NCBI RefSeq assembly: GCF_002917105.1
Contig: NZ_PQFZ01000007.1
Location: 1 to 64,000, forward strand
DNA: 64,000 nucleotides
Direction of reading: 5' to 3'
Source of the DNA: Allobosea psychrotolerans
GTDB taxonomy: Bacteria > Pseudomonadota > Alphaproteobacteria > Rhizobiales > Beijerinckiaceae
Of this stretch, positions 24,816 to 32,594 are shown piece by piece. The notes beneath the pieces were generated by a model. The model did no database searches. It had not been told where the DNA came from and saw only the letters and a list, made by a program, of their open reading frames with translations. The number at the start of each line of letters is the position of its first letter. The stretch's first letter is position 1. A program made the position numbers and the translations under genes.

Positions 24816-25751
24816 TCAGCCCTCGGCCAGCCCCAGCATCAGCCGGATATTCTGCACCGCCGCACCCGACGCGCCCTTGCCGAGGTTGTCGAGCTTGGCG
24901 ACCAGCACCGCCTGCCCCAGCGCGTCATCGCCGAAGACGCGCAGTTCGAGCCGGTTGGTGTCGTTGAGCGATTCCGGCTCCAGCTTGCCGCCGGCCTGAG
25001 CGCTCGGCACGACGCTGACATAGGTCGAACCGGCATAGTGCGCGGTCAGCGCGGCCTCGAGCGCGGCGGTCGTCGGCTTGCCCGGCAGCATGTCGAGATG
25101 CAGCGGAATCGAGACCAGCATGCCCTGCCGGAAATTCCCGACCGAGGGCACGAAGATCGGCCGCCGCGTCAGGCGCGAATAGAGCTGCAATTCCGGCAGA
25201 TGCTTGTGGTGGAGGCCAAGCCCGTAGAGCTCGAAGGCCGGGGCAGCGCCGGCCTCATGGGCCTCGATCATGCTCTTGCCGCCGCCGGAATAGCCCGACA
25301 CCGCATTGACGGTAATGGGGTGGTCCTGCGCCAGCAGGCCGGCATCGACCAGCGGCCGCAGCAGCGCGATCGCGCCAGTCGGATAGCAGCCGGGGTTGGA
25401 GACGCGGTTGGCATTGGCGATCTTCTCGGCATGGCCCGGCGCCATCTCGGCAAAGCCATAGACCCAGTCCGGCGCGACGCGATGGGCCGTCGCCGCATCG
25501 ACGATCTTGGGCGCATCGCCACCCAGCTCATCGGCGAGCGCGACCGATTCCCTGGCCGCATCATCGGGCAGGCAGAGCACGACGAGATCGACACCCGCCA
25601 TCATCTCCTTGCGCGCGGCTGGGTCCTTGCGCTTGTCGGCAGCGATGCTCTTGACCACGACCTCTGGCACGGCCGCGAGCCTGTCGCGGATGCCGAGCCC
25701 GGTGGTGCCGGCCTCGCCGTCGATGAAGATGGATTTCAGGTTCTGGCTCAT
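24816..25751 (-). CDS. argC: N-acetyl-gamma-glutamyl-phosphate reductase, short (type 2) form
   Basis: The enzyme makes N-acetylglutamate semialdehyde, the third step of arginine synthesis. The 311-residue length identifies the type 2 ArgC found in many alphaproteobacteria. The NADP-binding start is FIDGEAGTTGLGIRDRL. The catalytic Cys122 lies in SNPGCYPTGAIAL, and the substrate region SGYSGGGKSM follows. A GGGGG stretch precedes the ATG. It is followed on the same strand by the LuxR gene (110 bases away). Confidence 0.95.
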   Translation of the reverse strand: MSQNLKSIFIDGEAGTTGLGIRDRLAAVPEVVVKSIAADKRKDPAARKEMMAGVDLVVLCLPDDAARESVALADELGGDAPKIVDAATAHRVAPDWVYGFAEMAPGHAEKIANANRVSNPGCYPTGAIALLRPLVDAGLLAQDHPITVNAVSGYSGGGKSMIEAHEAGAAPAFELYGLGLHHKHLPELQLYSRLTRRPIFVPSVGNFRQGMLVSIPLHLDMLPGKPTTAALEAALTAHYAGSTYVSVVPSAQAGGKLEPESLNDTNRLELRVFGDDALGQAVLVAKLDNLGKGASGAAVQNIRLMLGLAEG

Positions 25752-25801
25752 CTGGACCCCCGATGGGTGCGAAAGCAGGTTGCTTCGTCGGCTTCAGACA
25801 T

Positions 25802-25825
25802 AAAAAAACCGCGCTCATGGCGCGG
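25802..25825 (-). terminator. Rho-independent terminator on the minus strand
   Basis: The stem CCGCGC (25809-25814) pairs with GCGCGG (25820-25825) and is followed on the minus strand by seven T (25808-25802). It would end transcripts from the agmatinase gene, separating that unit from argC. The 358-base gap 25752-26109 also holds the repeat at 25969-26043. Confidence 0.75.
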
Positions 25826-25968
25826 TCGCGGACAATCGGACTAGCAGCCGAGCGTCATCGCGGTCGCGCAGAGGCGGCCATGGTCGGGCGACGTCGGATC
25901 AGGTTCGTGATCATAGGGAGGGATATGATGGAGGGAGGCTGCGCTGTCAATCTCGACACGTCGCCTCC

Positions 25969-26043
25969 GTCATTCTCGGGCGAAGCACAGCGAAGACCCG
26001 AGAATCTCTTGCAGGAGATGCTCGGGTCGAGCCCGAGCATGAC
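25969..26043. repeat. Palindromic dispersed repeat, GTCAT-TCTCGGGC type
   Basis: Left arm GTCATTCTCGGGC (25969-25981) and right arm GCCCGAGCATGAC (26031-26043) are complementary with two mismatches. An internal pair ACCCGAGAATCTC / GAGATGCTCGGGT extends the stem. It is a relative of the elements at 9972, 15862, 28148 and 30855, and lies downstream of the agmatinase gene. Confidence 0.8.
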
Positions 26044-26109
26044 GGTGCCAGGTCTCTGAGGCATTTGAATCGGTTGCGCCGCAGCGCTGCCAGACCGATG
26101 CAACCCGCA

Positions 26110-27066
26110 TCACCCCATCTTCTTCAGCGCCAGCGCCTGGATGTAATGCTGCGCCACGGCCGCGCCGGCGATCGCGGTCGCGTCGGCATGGTCATAGGGC
26201 GGCGAGACCTCGACCACGTCCATGCCGCAGAAATCGAGGTCGCGGATGCCCCAGACCATGCCCAGCCCCTGCGCCGAGGAGAGCCCGCCCGCCACCGGCG
26301 TGCCGGTGCCCGGCGCGAAGGCGGGGTCGAGCCCGTCAATGTCGAAGGTCAGATAGGCCGACCCCTGCCCGACCCGCTCCTTGATGCGCGCAACGACGCC
26401 GTCCACGCCCAGCGCCTGCGCCTCATAGCCGTCGATGATCGCGATGCCGCAATCGCGCGGGGCGACCGTGCGGATGCCGATCTGGATCGAACGCTCGACA
26501 TCGAGCAGCCCCTCGCGCACCGCCTCCAGCACGAAAGTGCCGTGGCTGATCGCGCCGACGCCGTCATCCCAGGTGTCCTGATGCGCATCGAACTGCACCA
26601 AAGCGAGCTTGCCATGGCGGGCGACATGGGCGCGCAGCAGCGGCAAGGTGATGAAATGGTCGCCGCCGAGCGTGACGAGATGGGCGCCGCTGGCGATGAT
26701 CTTCGCGGCCCCGTCCTCGATCGCCTTGGCGCAGCCCTGGAGATCGCTGCGCGGCAGCAGGCAATCGCCGTAATCGACAGCCGAGAGATGCTCGAACGGG
26801 TCGATGCGCGAGGGATATTGCGCGTCGCCGTCGAAGATCGCGCTGACGCGGCGCAGGGCTTGCGGGCCGAAGCGCGTGCCAGGCCGGTTCGAGACGGCAA
26901 GGTCGAAGGGCACGCCCCAGATCACAAGGTCGCAGCCGGTGACGTCCTTGCTGTAGCGGCGGCGCATGAAGGAGAGCGCGCCCGCATAGGTCGGGTCATG
27001 CGCGGCGCCGTGCCTGTCGCCGGTGAAGGCGTGGTCGATCGTCGGGGTGTCGGCGGGTTCGGTCAT
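26110..27066 (-). CDS. speB: Agmatinase / ureohydrolase family enzyme
   Basis: The 318-residue product starts at the ATG at 27066 (MTEPADTPTIDHAF). The longer frame to 27612 runs through another gene and a repeat. All ureohydrolase metal sites are present: GGDHFITLPLL near residue 138, FDAHQDTWDD near residue 161, and TFDIDGLDPAFAPGTGTP near residue 245. Agmatinase hydrolyses agmatine to putrescine and urea. Guanidinobutyrase or guanidine hydrolase are alternatives within the same family that sequence reading does not exclude. The small membrane-protein gene upstream ends 20 bases before this start, suggesting co-transcription. Confidence 0.88.
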   Translation of the reverse strand: MTEPADTPTIDHAFTGDRHGAAHDPTYAGALSFMRRRYSKDVTGCDLVIWGVPFDLAVSNRPGTRFGPQALRRVSAIFDGDAQYPSRIDPFEHLSAVDYGDCLLPRSDLQGCAKAIEDGAAKIIASGAHLVTLGGDHFITLPLLRAHVARHGKLALVQFDAHQDTWDDGVGAISHGTFVLEAVREGLLDVERSIQIGIRTVAPRDCGIAIIDGYEAQALGVDGVVARIKERVGQGSAYLTFDIDGLDPAFAPGTGTPVAGGLSSAQGLGMVWGIRDLDFCGMDVVEVSPPYDHADATAIAGAAVAQHYIQALALKKMG

Positions 27067-27086
27067 GTCAGCGATCTCAAAAGGGC

Positions 27087-27368
27087 TCAGCGGCGCGGGC
27101 CGGCAAGCCAGACATAGAGGCACCAGGGCAGGATCAGCGCGAGCGCGGAAAGCACCAGCCGCAGCGTCGTCCAGGCGATCGGATAGTCCAGCGCCCGGCC
27201 GTCGAGTTCCGGCACGCCGTGGATCATCCCGAGCGCGATGGCCGGCGCCAGAAAGATCACCAATGCGCTGCCGATGCGCCGGCCACGGGATGCATCCTCG
27301 CGCGACAGCGCAAGCAGCGAAGGCACGGCGATCATGGCGAAAGCGATCAGGACGAGCAGGACGCGCAT
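27087..27368 (-). CDS. Small three-helix membrane protein of unknown function
   Basis: Starting at the ATG at 27368 (MRVLLVLIAFAMIAVPSLL), the product has 93 residues with three predicted membrane helices (about 2-22, 32-52 and 66-89) separated by short charged loops. No family is recognised. It ends 20 bases before the agmatinase start on the same strand. The frame upstream of this ATG passes through a palindromic repeat and is discarded. Confidence 0.6.
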   Translation of the reverse strand: MRVLLVLIAFAMIAVPSLLALSREDASRGRRIGSALVIFLAPAIALGMIHGVPELDGRALDYPIAWTTLRLVLSALALILPWCLYVWLAGPRR

Positions 27369-27396
27369 GGAGTTCCGGAGCGGCGGGTCGAATTCT

Positions 27397-27443
27397 AGAG
27401 CCGGATGCGAAAAACCGGTTCCCACCTTTTCGCATCCGGCTCT
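27397..27443. repeat. Inverted repeat AGAGCCGGATGCGAAAA
   Basis: Perfect 17-bp arms (27397-27413 and 27427-27443) surround ACCGGTTCCCACC. This compact hairpin is a common dispersed element in this group of bacteria. A degenerate relative is at 50042-50097. It sits just upstream of the small membrane-protein start, where it could influence expression. Confidence 0.85.
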
Positions 27444-27610
27444 GAGATTTAGCACGGCACGCCCGCTGCTCCAGCCGCCGCGGCAGGGCTGCACAGCCGA
27501 ATCTGTCGTTTCCAGCGGATTTTTCGCTGGGCCCGCCGCGCGCGCTTCGAGATCGACGCTCCGCCGGCGCAGGTGTAGAACCGCGCTTGCCCTCTCGCCG
27601 GATCAGCTTC

Positions 27611-28141
27611 ATGCCTCACGATGCCTACCCCGACAGCCTGATCCGCGACATCCTCAAGAGCGTGAAGCGCATTGCGCTGGTCGGAGCCTCCAGCAACGAG
27701 GCACGGCCGAGCTGGATCGTGACGAAATACCTGCTCGATCGCGGTTATGACGTCATTCCCGTCAATCCCGGGCTCGCCGGACAGACCCTGCTTGGCAAAA
27801 CCGTCTATGGCTCGCTCAGGGATATCCCCGGCGCGATCGACATGGTCGAGATCTTCCGCAATTCCGAAGCCGCCGGACCGATCACCGATGAGGCGCTGAC
27901 GCTCGATCCTCTGCCCAAGGTGATCTGGATGCAGCTTTCGGTGCGCAATGACGAGGCCGCCGCGCGGGCCGAGGCGAAAGGCGTCACGGTCATCATGAAT
28001 CGCTGCCCCAAGATCGAATATGGCCGGCTCTCCGGCGAGATCGGCTGGCAGGGCATCAATTCACGGATACTCTCCTCGAAGAAGCCGGTGCTCGCCGGCA
28101 AGGGTTTTCAGAAGCTGACGATCCACCGGCCGGGGACGTAA
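27611..28141 (+). CDS. CoA-binding (Rossmann-fold) domain protein, YccU-like
   Basis: The 176-residue product begins at the ATG at 27611 (MPHDAYPDSL). A TTG at 27587 is in frame but adds only eight residues. It contains the CoA-binding-domain strand IALVGASSNEARPSW near residue 23, then DVIPVNPGLAGQTLLGK and VIWMQLSVRND. The RCPKIEYGRL block is typical of the family. Stand-alone proteins of this type bind acyl-CoA or CoA and have no firm function. In related genomes it is commonly found near metY and argC, as here. Confidence 0.88.
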   Translation: MPHDAYPDSLIRDILKSVKRIALVGASSNEARPSWIVTKYLLDRGYDVIPVNPGLAGQTLLGKTVYGSLRDIPGAIDMVEIFRNSEAAGPITDEALTLDPLPKVIWMQLSVRNDEAAARAEAKGVTVIMNRCPKIEYGRLSGEIGWQGINSRILSSKKPVLAGKGFQKLTIHRPGT

Positions 28142-28147
28142 ACCCGC

Positions 28148-28229
28148 ATCATAGTCGGGCTTGTCCCGGCCATCTCGTCAACCAGCTGGCTGGTCATGAG
28201 ATTGTCGGGGCACAAGCCCGAGAATGACG
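28148..28229. repeat. Palindromic dispersed repeat, degenerate GTCAT family
   Basis: The sequence reads CATAGTCGGGCTTGTCCCGGCCATC, given here only as positions 28149-28173. The complementary half lies at 28196-28229 (ATGAGATTGTCGGGGCACAAGCCCGAGAATGACGC region). The arms are imperfect, and the centre ACCAGCTGGCTGGT is a small palindrome. It lies between the CoA-binding protein and the monooxygenase. Confidence 0.7.
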
Positions 28230-28247
28230 CGCAGTGGAGAAGCGCGC

Positions 28248-29480
28248 ATGGCAAACCTCTCCACCACCTGCTGCATCGCCGGAGGCGGCCCGGCCGGGAT
28301 GATGCTCGGCTTCCTGCTGGCGCGGGCCGGCGTTGACGTCATCGTGCTGGAAAAGCATGCCGATTTCCTGCGCGATTTCCGCGGCGACACCATCCATCCC
28401 TCGACCCTGCAATTGATGCACGAGCTCGGCCTGCTCGAGGATTTCCTCAAGCTGCCGCACACCAAGACCCGCGAGCTCGCCATCCGCTTCGGTAGCGAGA
28501 CCATCCAGTTCGTCGATTTCTCGCATCTGCCGGTCGCGGCTCCCTATGTCGCGATGATGCCGCAATGGGATTTCCTCGACTTCCTGGCCGATAGGGGCCG
28601 CGAGCAGGCGCGCTTCACCTTGCTGATGAGTGCGAAGGCCGAGGGGCTGATCGAGGAGGACGGCCGGATCACCGGCCTCACCGGCACGGCCGATGACGGC
28701 CCGCTCAGCATCCGCGCCGATCTCGTCGTCGCGGTCGATGGGCGCCGCTCCGACATCCGGGCGGCGTCCGGCCTGAAAAGCCTCGACATCGGCGCTCCCA
28801 TGGACGTGCTCTGGTTCAGGCTGCCGCGCGAGGCCGGCGACCCCGGCCAGACCGGCGGCCAGGTCGCCAATGGCCGCCTGCTCGTCACGCTCGACCGGGG
28901 CGATTACTGGCAATGCGCCTTCGTCATTCCCAAGGGCCGGTTCGACGCACTGCGAGCAGCCGGGCTCCAGGCCTTCCGCGAGGGCATCGTCAAACTCGCA
29001 CCCTGGTTCGCCAACCGGATCGACGTCATCGCGGACTGGGACGAGATCAAGCTGCTGACCGTCGCGGTCGACCGGCTCGAGCGCTGGTGGCGCCCAGGTT
29101 TGCTCTGCATCGGCGACGCGGCGCATGCGATGTCACCGATCGGCGGCGTCGGGGTCAATCTCGCGGTCCAGGACGCGGTCGCGGCAGCCAATCGCCTCGC
29201 CGCGCCCTTGCGCGAGAAGCGGCTCACCGATGCCGATCTCGCAGCCGTGCAGGAGCGCCGGGAGTTCCCGACCAGGGCGACGCAACGCATCCAGGTCCTG
29301 GCCCAGAACCGCATCATCTCGCCGCTGCTGGCGCGCGCCGACAGCGGCGCCCCGCTCGGCCCGCCTTTCCTGCTCAGGCTGTTCGGTTGGTTCCCGATCC
29401 TGCGCCGCATCCCGGCGCGCATCGTCGGCCTCGGCATCAGGCCCGAGCATATCGGGCCACAGCTCGCAGCCCGCCCTTGA
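28248..29480 (+). CDS. FAD-dependent aromatic-ring-hydroxylase-like monooxygenase
   Basis: The 410-residue product has the p-hydroxybenzoate hydroxylase fold. The Rossmann motif CCIAGGGPAGMMLGFLLARAG lies at residues 9-29. The DG motif RADLVVAVDGRRSD is near residue 160 and the GD motif LLCIGDAAHAMSPIGGVGVNLA near residue 285; I state these as residue ranges with key residues GxGxxG, DG and GD. The ATG at 28248 (MANLST) follows a purine-rich GGAGAAG. UbiH-like or polyketide-type hydroxylases share the fold, and the substrate is unknown. It precedes metY on the same strand with an 87-base gap. Confidence 0.85.
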   Translation: MANLSTTCCIAGGGPAGMMLGFLLARAGVDVIVLEKHADFLRDFRGDTIHPSTLQLMHELGLLEDFLKLPHTKTRELAIRFGSETIQFVDFSHLPVAAPYVAMMPQWDFLDFLADRGREQARFTLLMSAKAEGLIEEDGRITGLTGTADDGPLSIRADLVVAVDGRRSDIRAASGLKSLDIGAPMDVLWFRLPREAGDPGQTGGQVANGRLLVTLDRGDYWQCAFVIPKGRFDALRAAGLQAFREGIVKLAPWFANRIDVIADWDEIKLLTVAVDRLERWWRPGLLCIGDAAHAMSPIGGVGVNLAVQDAVAAANRLAAPLREKRLTDADLAAVQERREFPTRATQRIQVLAQNRIISPLLARADSGAPLGPPFLLRLFGWFPILRRIPARIVGLGIRPEHIGPQLAARP

Positions 29481-29567
29481 ACACCCGGCCCCTGAATTGA
29501 CGCCGTCGCGACCGTTCTTTAAAACGAACGCACCGTCTCGAATTCAGAAGTCTTCAGGGAGCACGCC

Positions 29568-30845
29568 ATGACCGACCGCGCACCGGGTTTCCACACGCTT
29601 GCGATCCATGCGGGCGCGGCCCCTGACGCAGCCACCGGCGCGCGCGCCACGCCGATCTACCAGACCACCAGCTTCGTCTTCGACGATGTCGACCACGCCG
29701 CCTCGCTCTTCGGCCTGCAGGCCTTCGGCAATATCTACAGCCGCATCGGCAACCCGACCAATGCGGTGCTGGAAGAGCGCGTGGCTGCGCTCGAAGGCGG
29801 CACGGCGGCCCTCGCCGTCGCCTCGGGCCACGCCGCCGAATTCCTGACCTTCCACGCGCTGCTGCAGCCGGGCGATGAGTTCGTCGCCGCCAAGAAGCTC
29901 TATGGCGGCTCGATCAACCAGTTCAACCACTCCTACAAGAACTTCGGCTGGGGCGTGATCTGGGCTGATTCCGACGATCTCGAGAGCTTCGCCGCCGCAG
30001 TCACGCCCAAGACCAAGGCGATCTTCATCGAATCGATCGCCAATCCCGGTGGCGTCGTCGTCGACATCGCCGGCATCGCCAAGATCGCCAAGCAGCACAA
30101 CATCCCGCTCATCGTCGACAACACGATGGCGAGCCCCTATCTGATCCGCCCCTTCGAGCATGGCGCCGACATCGTCGTGCACTCCGCCACCAAGTTCCTG
30201 GGCGGGCACGGCAATTCCGTCGGCGGCATCATCGTCGATGGCGGCTCGTTCAACTGGGTCGGCGACGACCGCTACCCGATGCTGTCGAAGCCGCGGCCGG
30301 AGTATAACGGCATGGTGCTGGGCGAGACCTTCGGCAATTTCGCCTTCGCCATCGCGACCCGCGTGCTCGGCCTGCGCGACATGGGTCCGGCGCTCTCGCC
30401 CTTCAACGCCTTCCTGATCCTGACCGGCATCGAAACCCTGCCGCTGCGCATGCAGCGCCATTGCGAGAATGCGCTGGCCGTCGCCACGCATCTGTCGAGC
30501 CACCCGGCAGTGGAATGGGTCAGCTATGCCAGCCTGCCCGGCAACAAGTATTACGAGCTCGCCCAGCGCTATTCGCCCAAGGGCGGCGGCGCGGTCATGA
30601 CCATCGGCCTCAAGGGCGGCTACGAGGCCGGCGTCAAGCTGGTCACGGACCTCAAGCTGTTCTCCCATCTCGCCAATATCGGCGACACCCGCTCGCTGGT
30701 GATCCACCCGGCCTCGACCACCCATCGCCAGCTCACGGACGCGCAGAAGACGGCCTCGGGCGCCGGACCGGAGGTGGTGCGGCTCTCGATCGGGCTGGAG
30801 GATGTTGCAGACCTGATCGACGATCTCGACCAGGCGCTGGGCTGA
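29568..30845 (+). CDS. metY: O-acetylhomoserine aminocarboxypropyltransferase (sulfhydrylase)
   Basis: This 425-residue enzyme of the Cys/Met metabolism PLP family uses sulfide and O-acetylhomoserine to make homocysteine. Residues IYSRIGNPTNAVLEER (near 56) and the PLP lysine K209 in DIVVHSATKFLGGHG are canonical. The length and the conserved IGDTRSLVIHPASTTH block near residue 365 separate MetY from the shorter cystathionine synthases. AGGGAG precedes the ATG. Its product pathway starts from homoserine, which is made by hom elsewhere in this window. Confidence 0.93.
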   Translation: MTDRAPGFHTLAIHAGAAPDAATGARATPIYQTTSFVFDDVDHAASLFGLQAFGNIYSRIGNPTNAVLEERVAALEGGTAALAVASGHAAEFLTFHALLQPGDEFVAAKKLYGGSINQFNHSYKNFGWGVIWADSDDLESFAAAVTPKTKAIFIESIANPGGVVVDIAGIAKIAKQHNIPLIVDNTMASPYLIRPFEHGADIVVHSATKFLGGHGNSVGGIIVDGGSFNWVGDDRYPMLSKPRPEYNGMVLGETFGNFAFAIATRVLGLRDMGPALSPFNAFLILTGIETLPLRMQRHCENALAVATHLSSHPAVEWVSYASLPGNKYYELAQRYSPKGGGAVMTIGLKGGYEAGVKLVTDLKLFSHLANIGDTRSLVIHPASTTHRQLTDAQKTASGAGPEVVRLSIGLEDVADLIDDLDQALG

Positions 30846-30854
30846 GCCTCAGAC

Positions 30855-30946
30855 GTCATGCTCGGGCTGCGCTTGGCGCGGACCCGAGCACCTCTCGCAA
30901 GCGAGCCTCGTCTTCACGAGCTGCTCGGGTCAAGCCCGAGCATGAC
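30855..30946. repeat. Palindromic dispersed repeat that supplies the ctaA stop codon
   Basis: The arms GTCATGCTCGGGCT (30855-30868) and AGCCCGAGCATGAC (30933-30946) are complementary, with nested ACCCGAGCA (30882-30890) paired with TGCTCGGGT (30922-30930). The convergent heme A synthase gene ends inside the right arm. Confidence 0.85.
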
Positions 30947-32030
30947 GCGCCGCCCCTTCCGTCCGCGTCAGATGCACCACGCCCATGGCGAGCACGGTGA
31001 AGCCGAGCGCCTGATGCGCCAGCCCCGCCCAGAGCGGCACGACCAGCAGCAAGGTCACGATGCCGAGCGCCGATTGCGCCAGGACGAGACCTGAGATTGC
31101 GGTGGCGCGCTTGGCCGCGCCCGAGCCCGGCATGATGCGGCGCAGCCAGAACATGTGCCAGAGCGCGACCGCGAGCAGGAGATAGGCGCCGAGGCGGTGG
31201 TTGAACTGCACCAGGGCGACATTGTCGACGAAGTTCTCCCAGAACGGGTTTTGCGCAAACAGCATCGAGGCCGGCGGCACGAGCGCACCGTCCATCAGCG
31301 GCCAGGTGTTGAGGGTGAAGCCAGCCCGCGCCCCCGCCACGAGCCCGCCGAGCGCGATCTGCAGGAAGAGCAGCGCCAGGAGCAGCCAGGCGACGGCTCG
31401 CCCCCGCGCCGGCTCGACGCGCCGCAGCGGTGTCAGCGAGGTCGCGAAGGCGACGACCGAGGCGAAGAACAGCCCGGCGAAGGTGAGATGCAACGTCAGT
31501 TTCACCGGCGCGACGGCGACCATGCCGGGCTCCAACCCCGAAGCCACCATGATCCAGCCGATCGCCCCTTGCAGGCCCAGCAGCAGGCCCATGCCGAAGA
31601 GGGTGAGCGTCCGCCGCCAGGGCAGCAGGCGGCGCAGCGCCACGACCAGGAAACCGGCGAGATAGACCAGGCCGATGAAGCGGCCGAGCTGGCGGTGGCC
31701 CCATTCCCACCAATAGATGAACTTGAACTCGCCGATCGCCATGCCGGCATTGAGGAGCTGGTATTGCGGGCTGGCGCGGTATTTCTCGAACTCGGCCGCC
31801 CAGGCAGCCTCCGAGAGCGGCGGCAGCGCACCGGTGATCGGCTTCCATTCGGTGATCGAGAGACCCGAGCCCGTCAATCGCGTCGCGCCGCCGACGATGA
31901 CCATGACGAAGACGAGCGCGGCGACGATCCAGAGCCAGCGGCGGATGCCGGCATGGCTGGTATCGCTGCGGGTCTGGGAAACGGGCTGGTCCAGGGCGAT
32001 CGTCACGGAAGCTGCGCCTTCGCTCGTCAA
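30930..32030 (-). CDS. ctaA: Heme A synthase (COX15/CtaA, type 2)
   Basis: This 366-residue, eight-helix membrane protein oxidises heme O to heme A for cytochrome c oxidase. The first helix is followed by the family block VGGATRLTGSGLSITEWKP (near residue 46). Histidines in WWEWGHRQLGR, KLTLHLTFAG, QFNHRLGAY and AGLAHQALGF are the expected heme-binding pairs. The C-terminal residues and TGA lie inside a dispersed repeat, so the tail may differ in length from relatives. It is divergent from the DUF2842 gene, as is common in Hyphomicrobiales. Confidence 0.95.
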   Translation of the reverse strand: MTSEGAASVTIALDQPVSQTRSDTSHAGIRRWLWIVAALVFVMVIVGGATRLTGSGLSITEWKPITGALPPLSEAAWAAEFEKYRASPQYQLLNAGMAIGEFKFIYWWEWGHRQLGRFIGLVYLAGFLVVALRRLLPWRRTLTLFGMGLLLGLQGAIGWIMVASGLEPGMVAVAPVKLTLHLTFAGLFFASVVAFATSLTPLRRVEPARGRAVAWLLLALLFLQIALGGLVAGARAGFTLNTWPLMDGALVPPASMLFAQNPFWENFVDNVALVQFNHRLGAYLLLAVALWHMFWLRRIMPGSGAAKRATAISGLVLAQSALGIVTLLLVVPLWAGLAHQALGFTVLAMGVVHLTRTEGAARHARA

Positions 32031-32136
32031 TGCCGCGCTTCACAATCAGACGCGCGGGTGACAGATAGACCCGCAAGATAGACCCGACAACGCCCGCATT
32101 GCCGCAGCCGACGGCCTGCAGGGCCGGAGACGAAGC

Positions 32137-32346
32137 ATGACCCAGAGCCACCGCAAGCTGATCGGCACCGTCGCAATCCTCGTCTTCGTCTGCGTCTACG
32201 CGCTCGTCGCCATGGCGCTGGCCCAGGGCCGCATCACCGAGGCGCCCAAGCTGGTGCAGACGATCGCCTATATCGCGCTCGGCCTCGCCTGGGTGCTGCC
32301 GCTCCTGCCGCTGATCCGCTGGATGGAGCGCAAGGACGAGAGGTGA
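32137..32346 (+). CDS. DUF2842 family two-helix membrane protein
   Basis: The 69-residue product begins MTQSHRKLIGTVAILVF and has two membrane helices separated by AQGRITEAPKLVQ. The WVLPLLPLIRWM end matches the DUF2842 pattern. The function is unknown. Position next to ctaA suggests a link with cytochrome oxidase assembly, but that is guilt by association only. Confidence 0.85.
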   Translation: MTQSHRKLIGTVAILVFVCVYALVAMALAQGRITEAPKLVQTIAYIALGLAWVLPLLPLIRWMERKDER

Positions 32347-32363
32347 AGGGCAGCGCGACGCCT

Positions 32364-32590
32364 CTTCCCTTCTCCCACCCATCCCGGGCTTGCCCGAGAT
32401 GGGCAACCCAAAGTGTCAAAGTCGGCAACAGCCGACTTTGATGCGGGAGAAGGTGGCTCGGCGAAGCCGAGACGGATGAGGGGGCGCTGTGAGCTATCCG
32501 ACTAGGCAAATATGACACCAACCGGACAGGGCACGGCGCCCCCTCATCCGGCGCTGCGTGCCACCTTCTTCCGCGAGGGGAGAAGGGAAG
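32364..32590. repeat. Large composite palindromic element between convergent genes
   Basis: The outer arms CTTCCCTTCTCCC (32364-32376) and GGGGAGAAGGGAAG (32577-32590) are complementary. Inside, GAGAAGGTGGC...CGGATGAGGGGGCGC pairs with GCGCCCCCTCATCCG...GCCACCTTCTT. A separate perfect hairpin CAAAGTCGGC-AACA-GCCGACTTTG lies at 32417-32440. It fills the gap between DUF2842 and the deacetylase and may act as a bidirectional transcription barrier. Confidence 0.8.
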
Positions 32591-32594
32591 CGAG

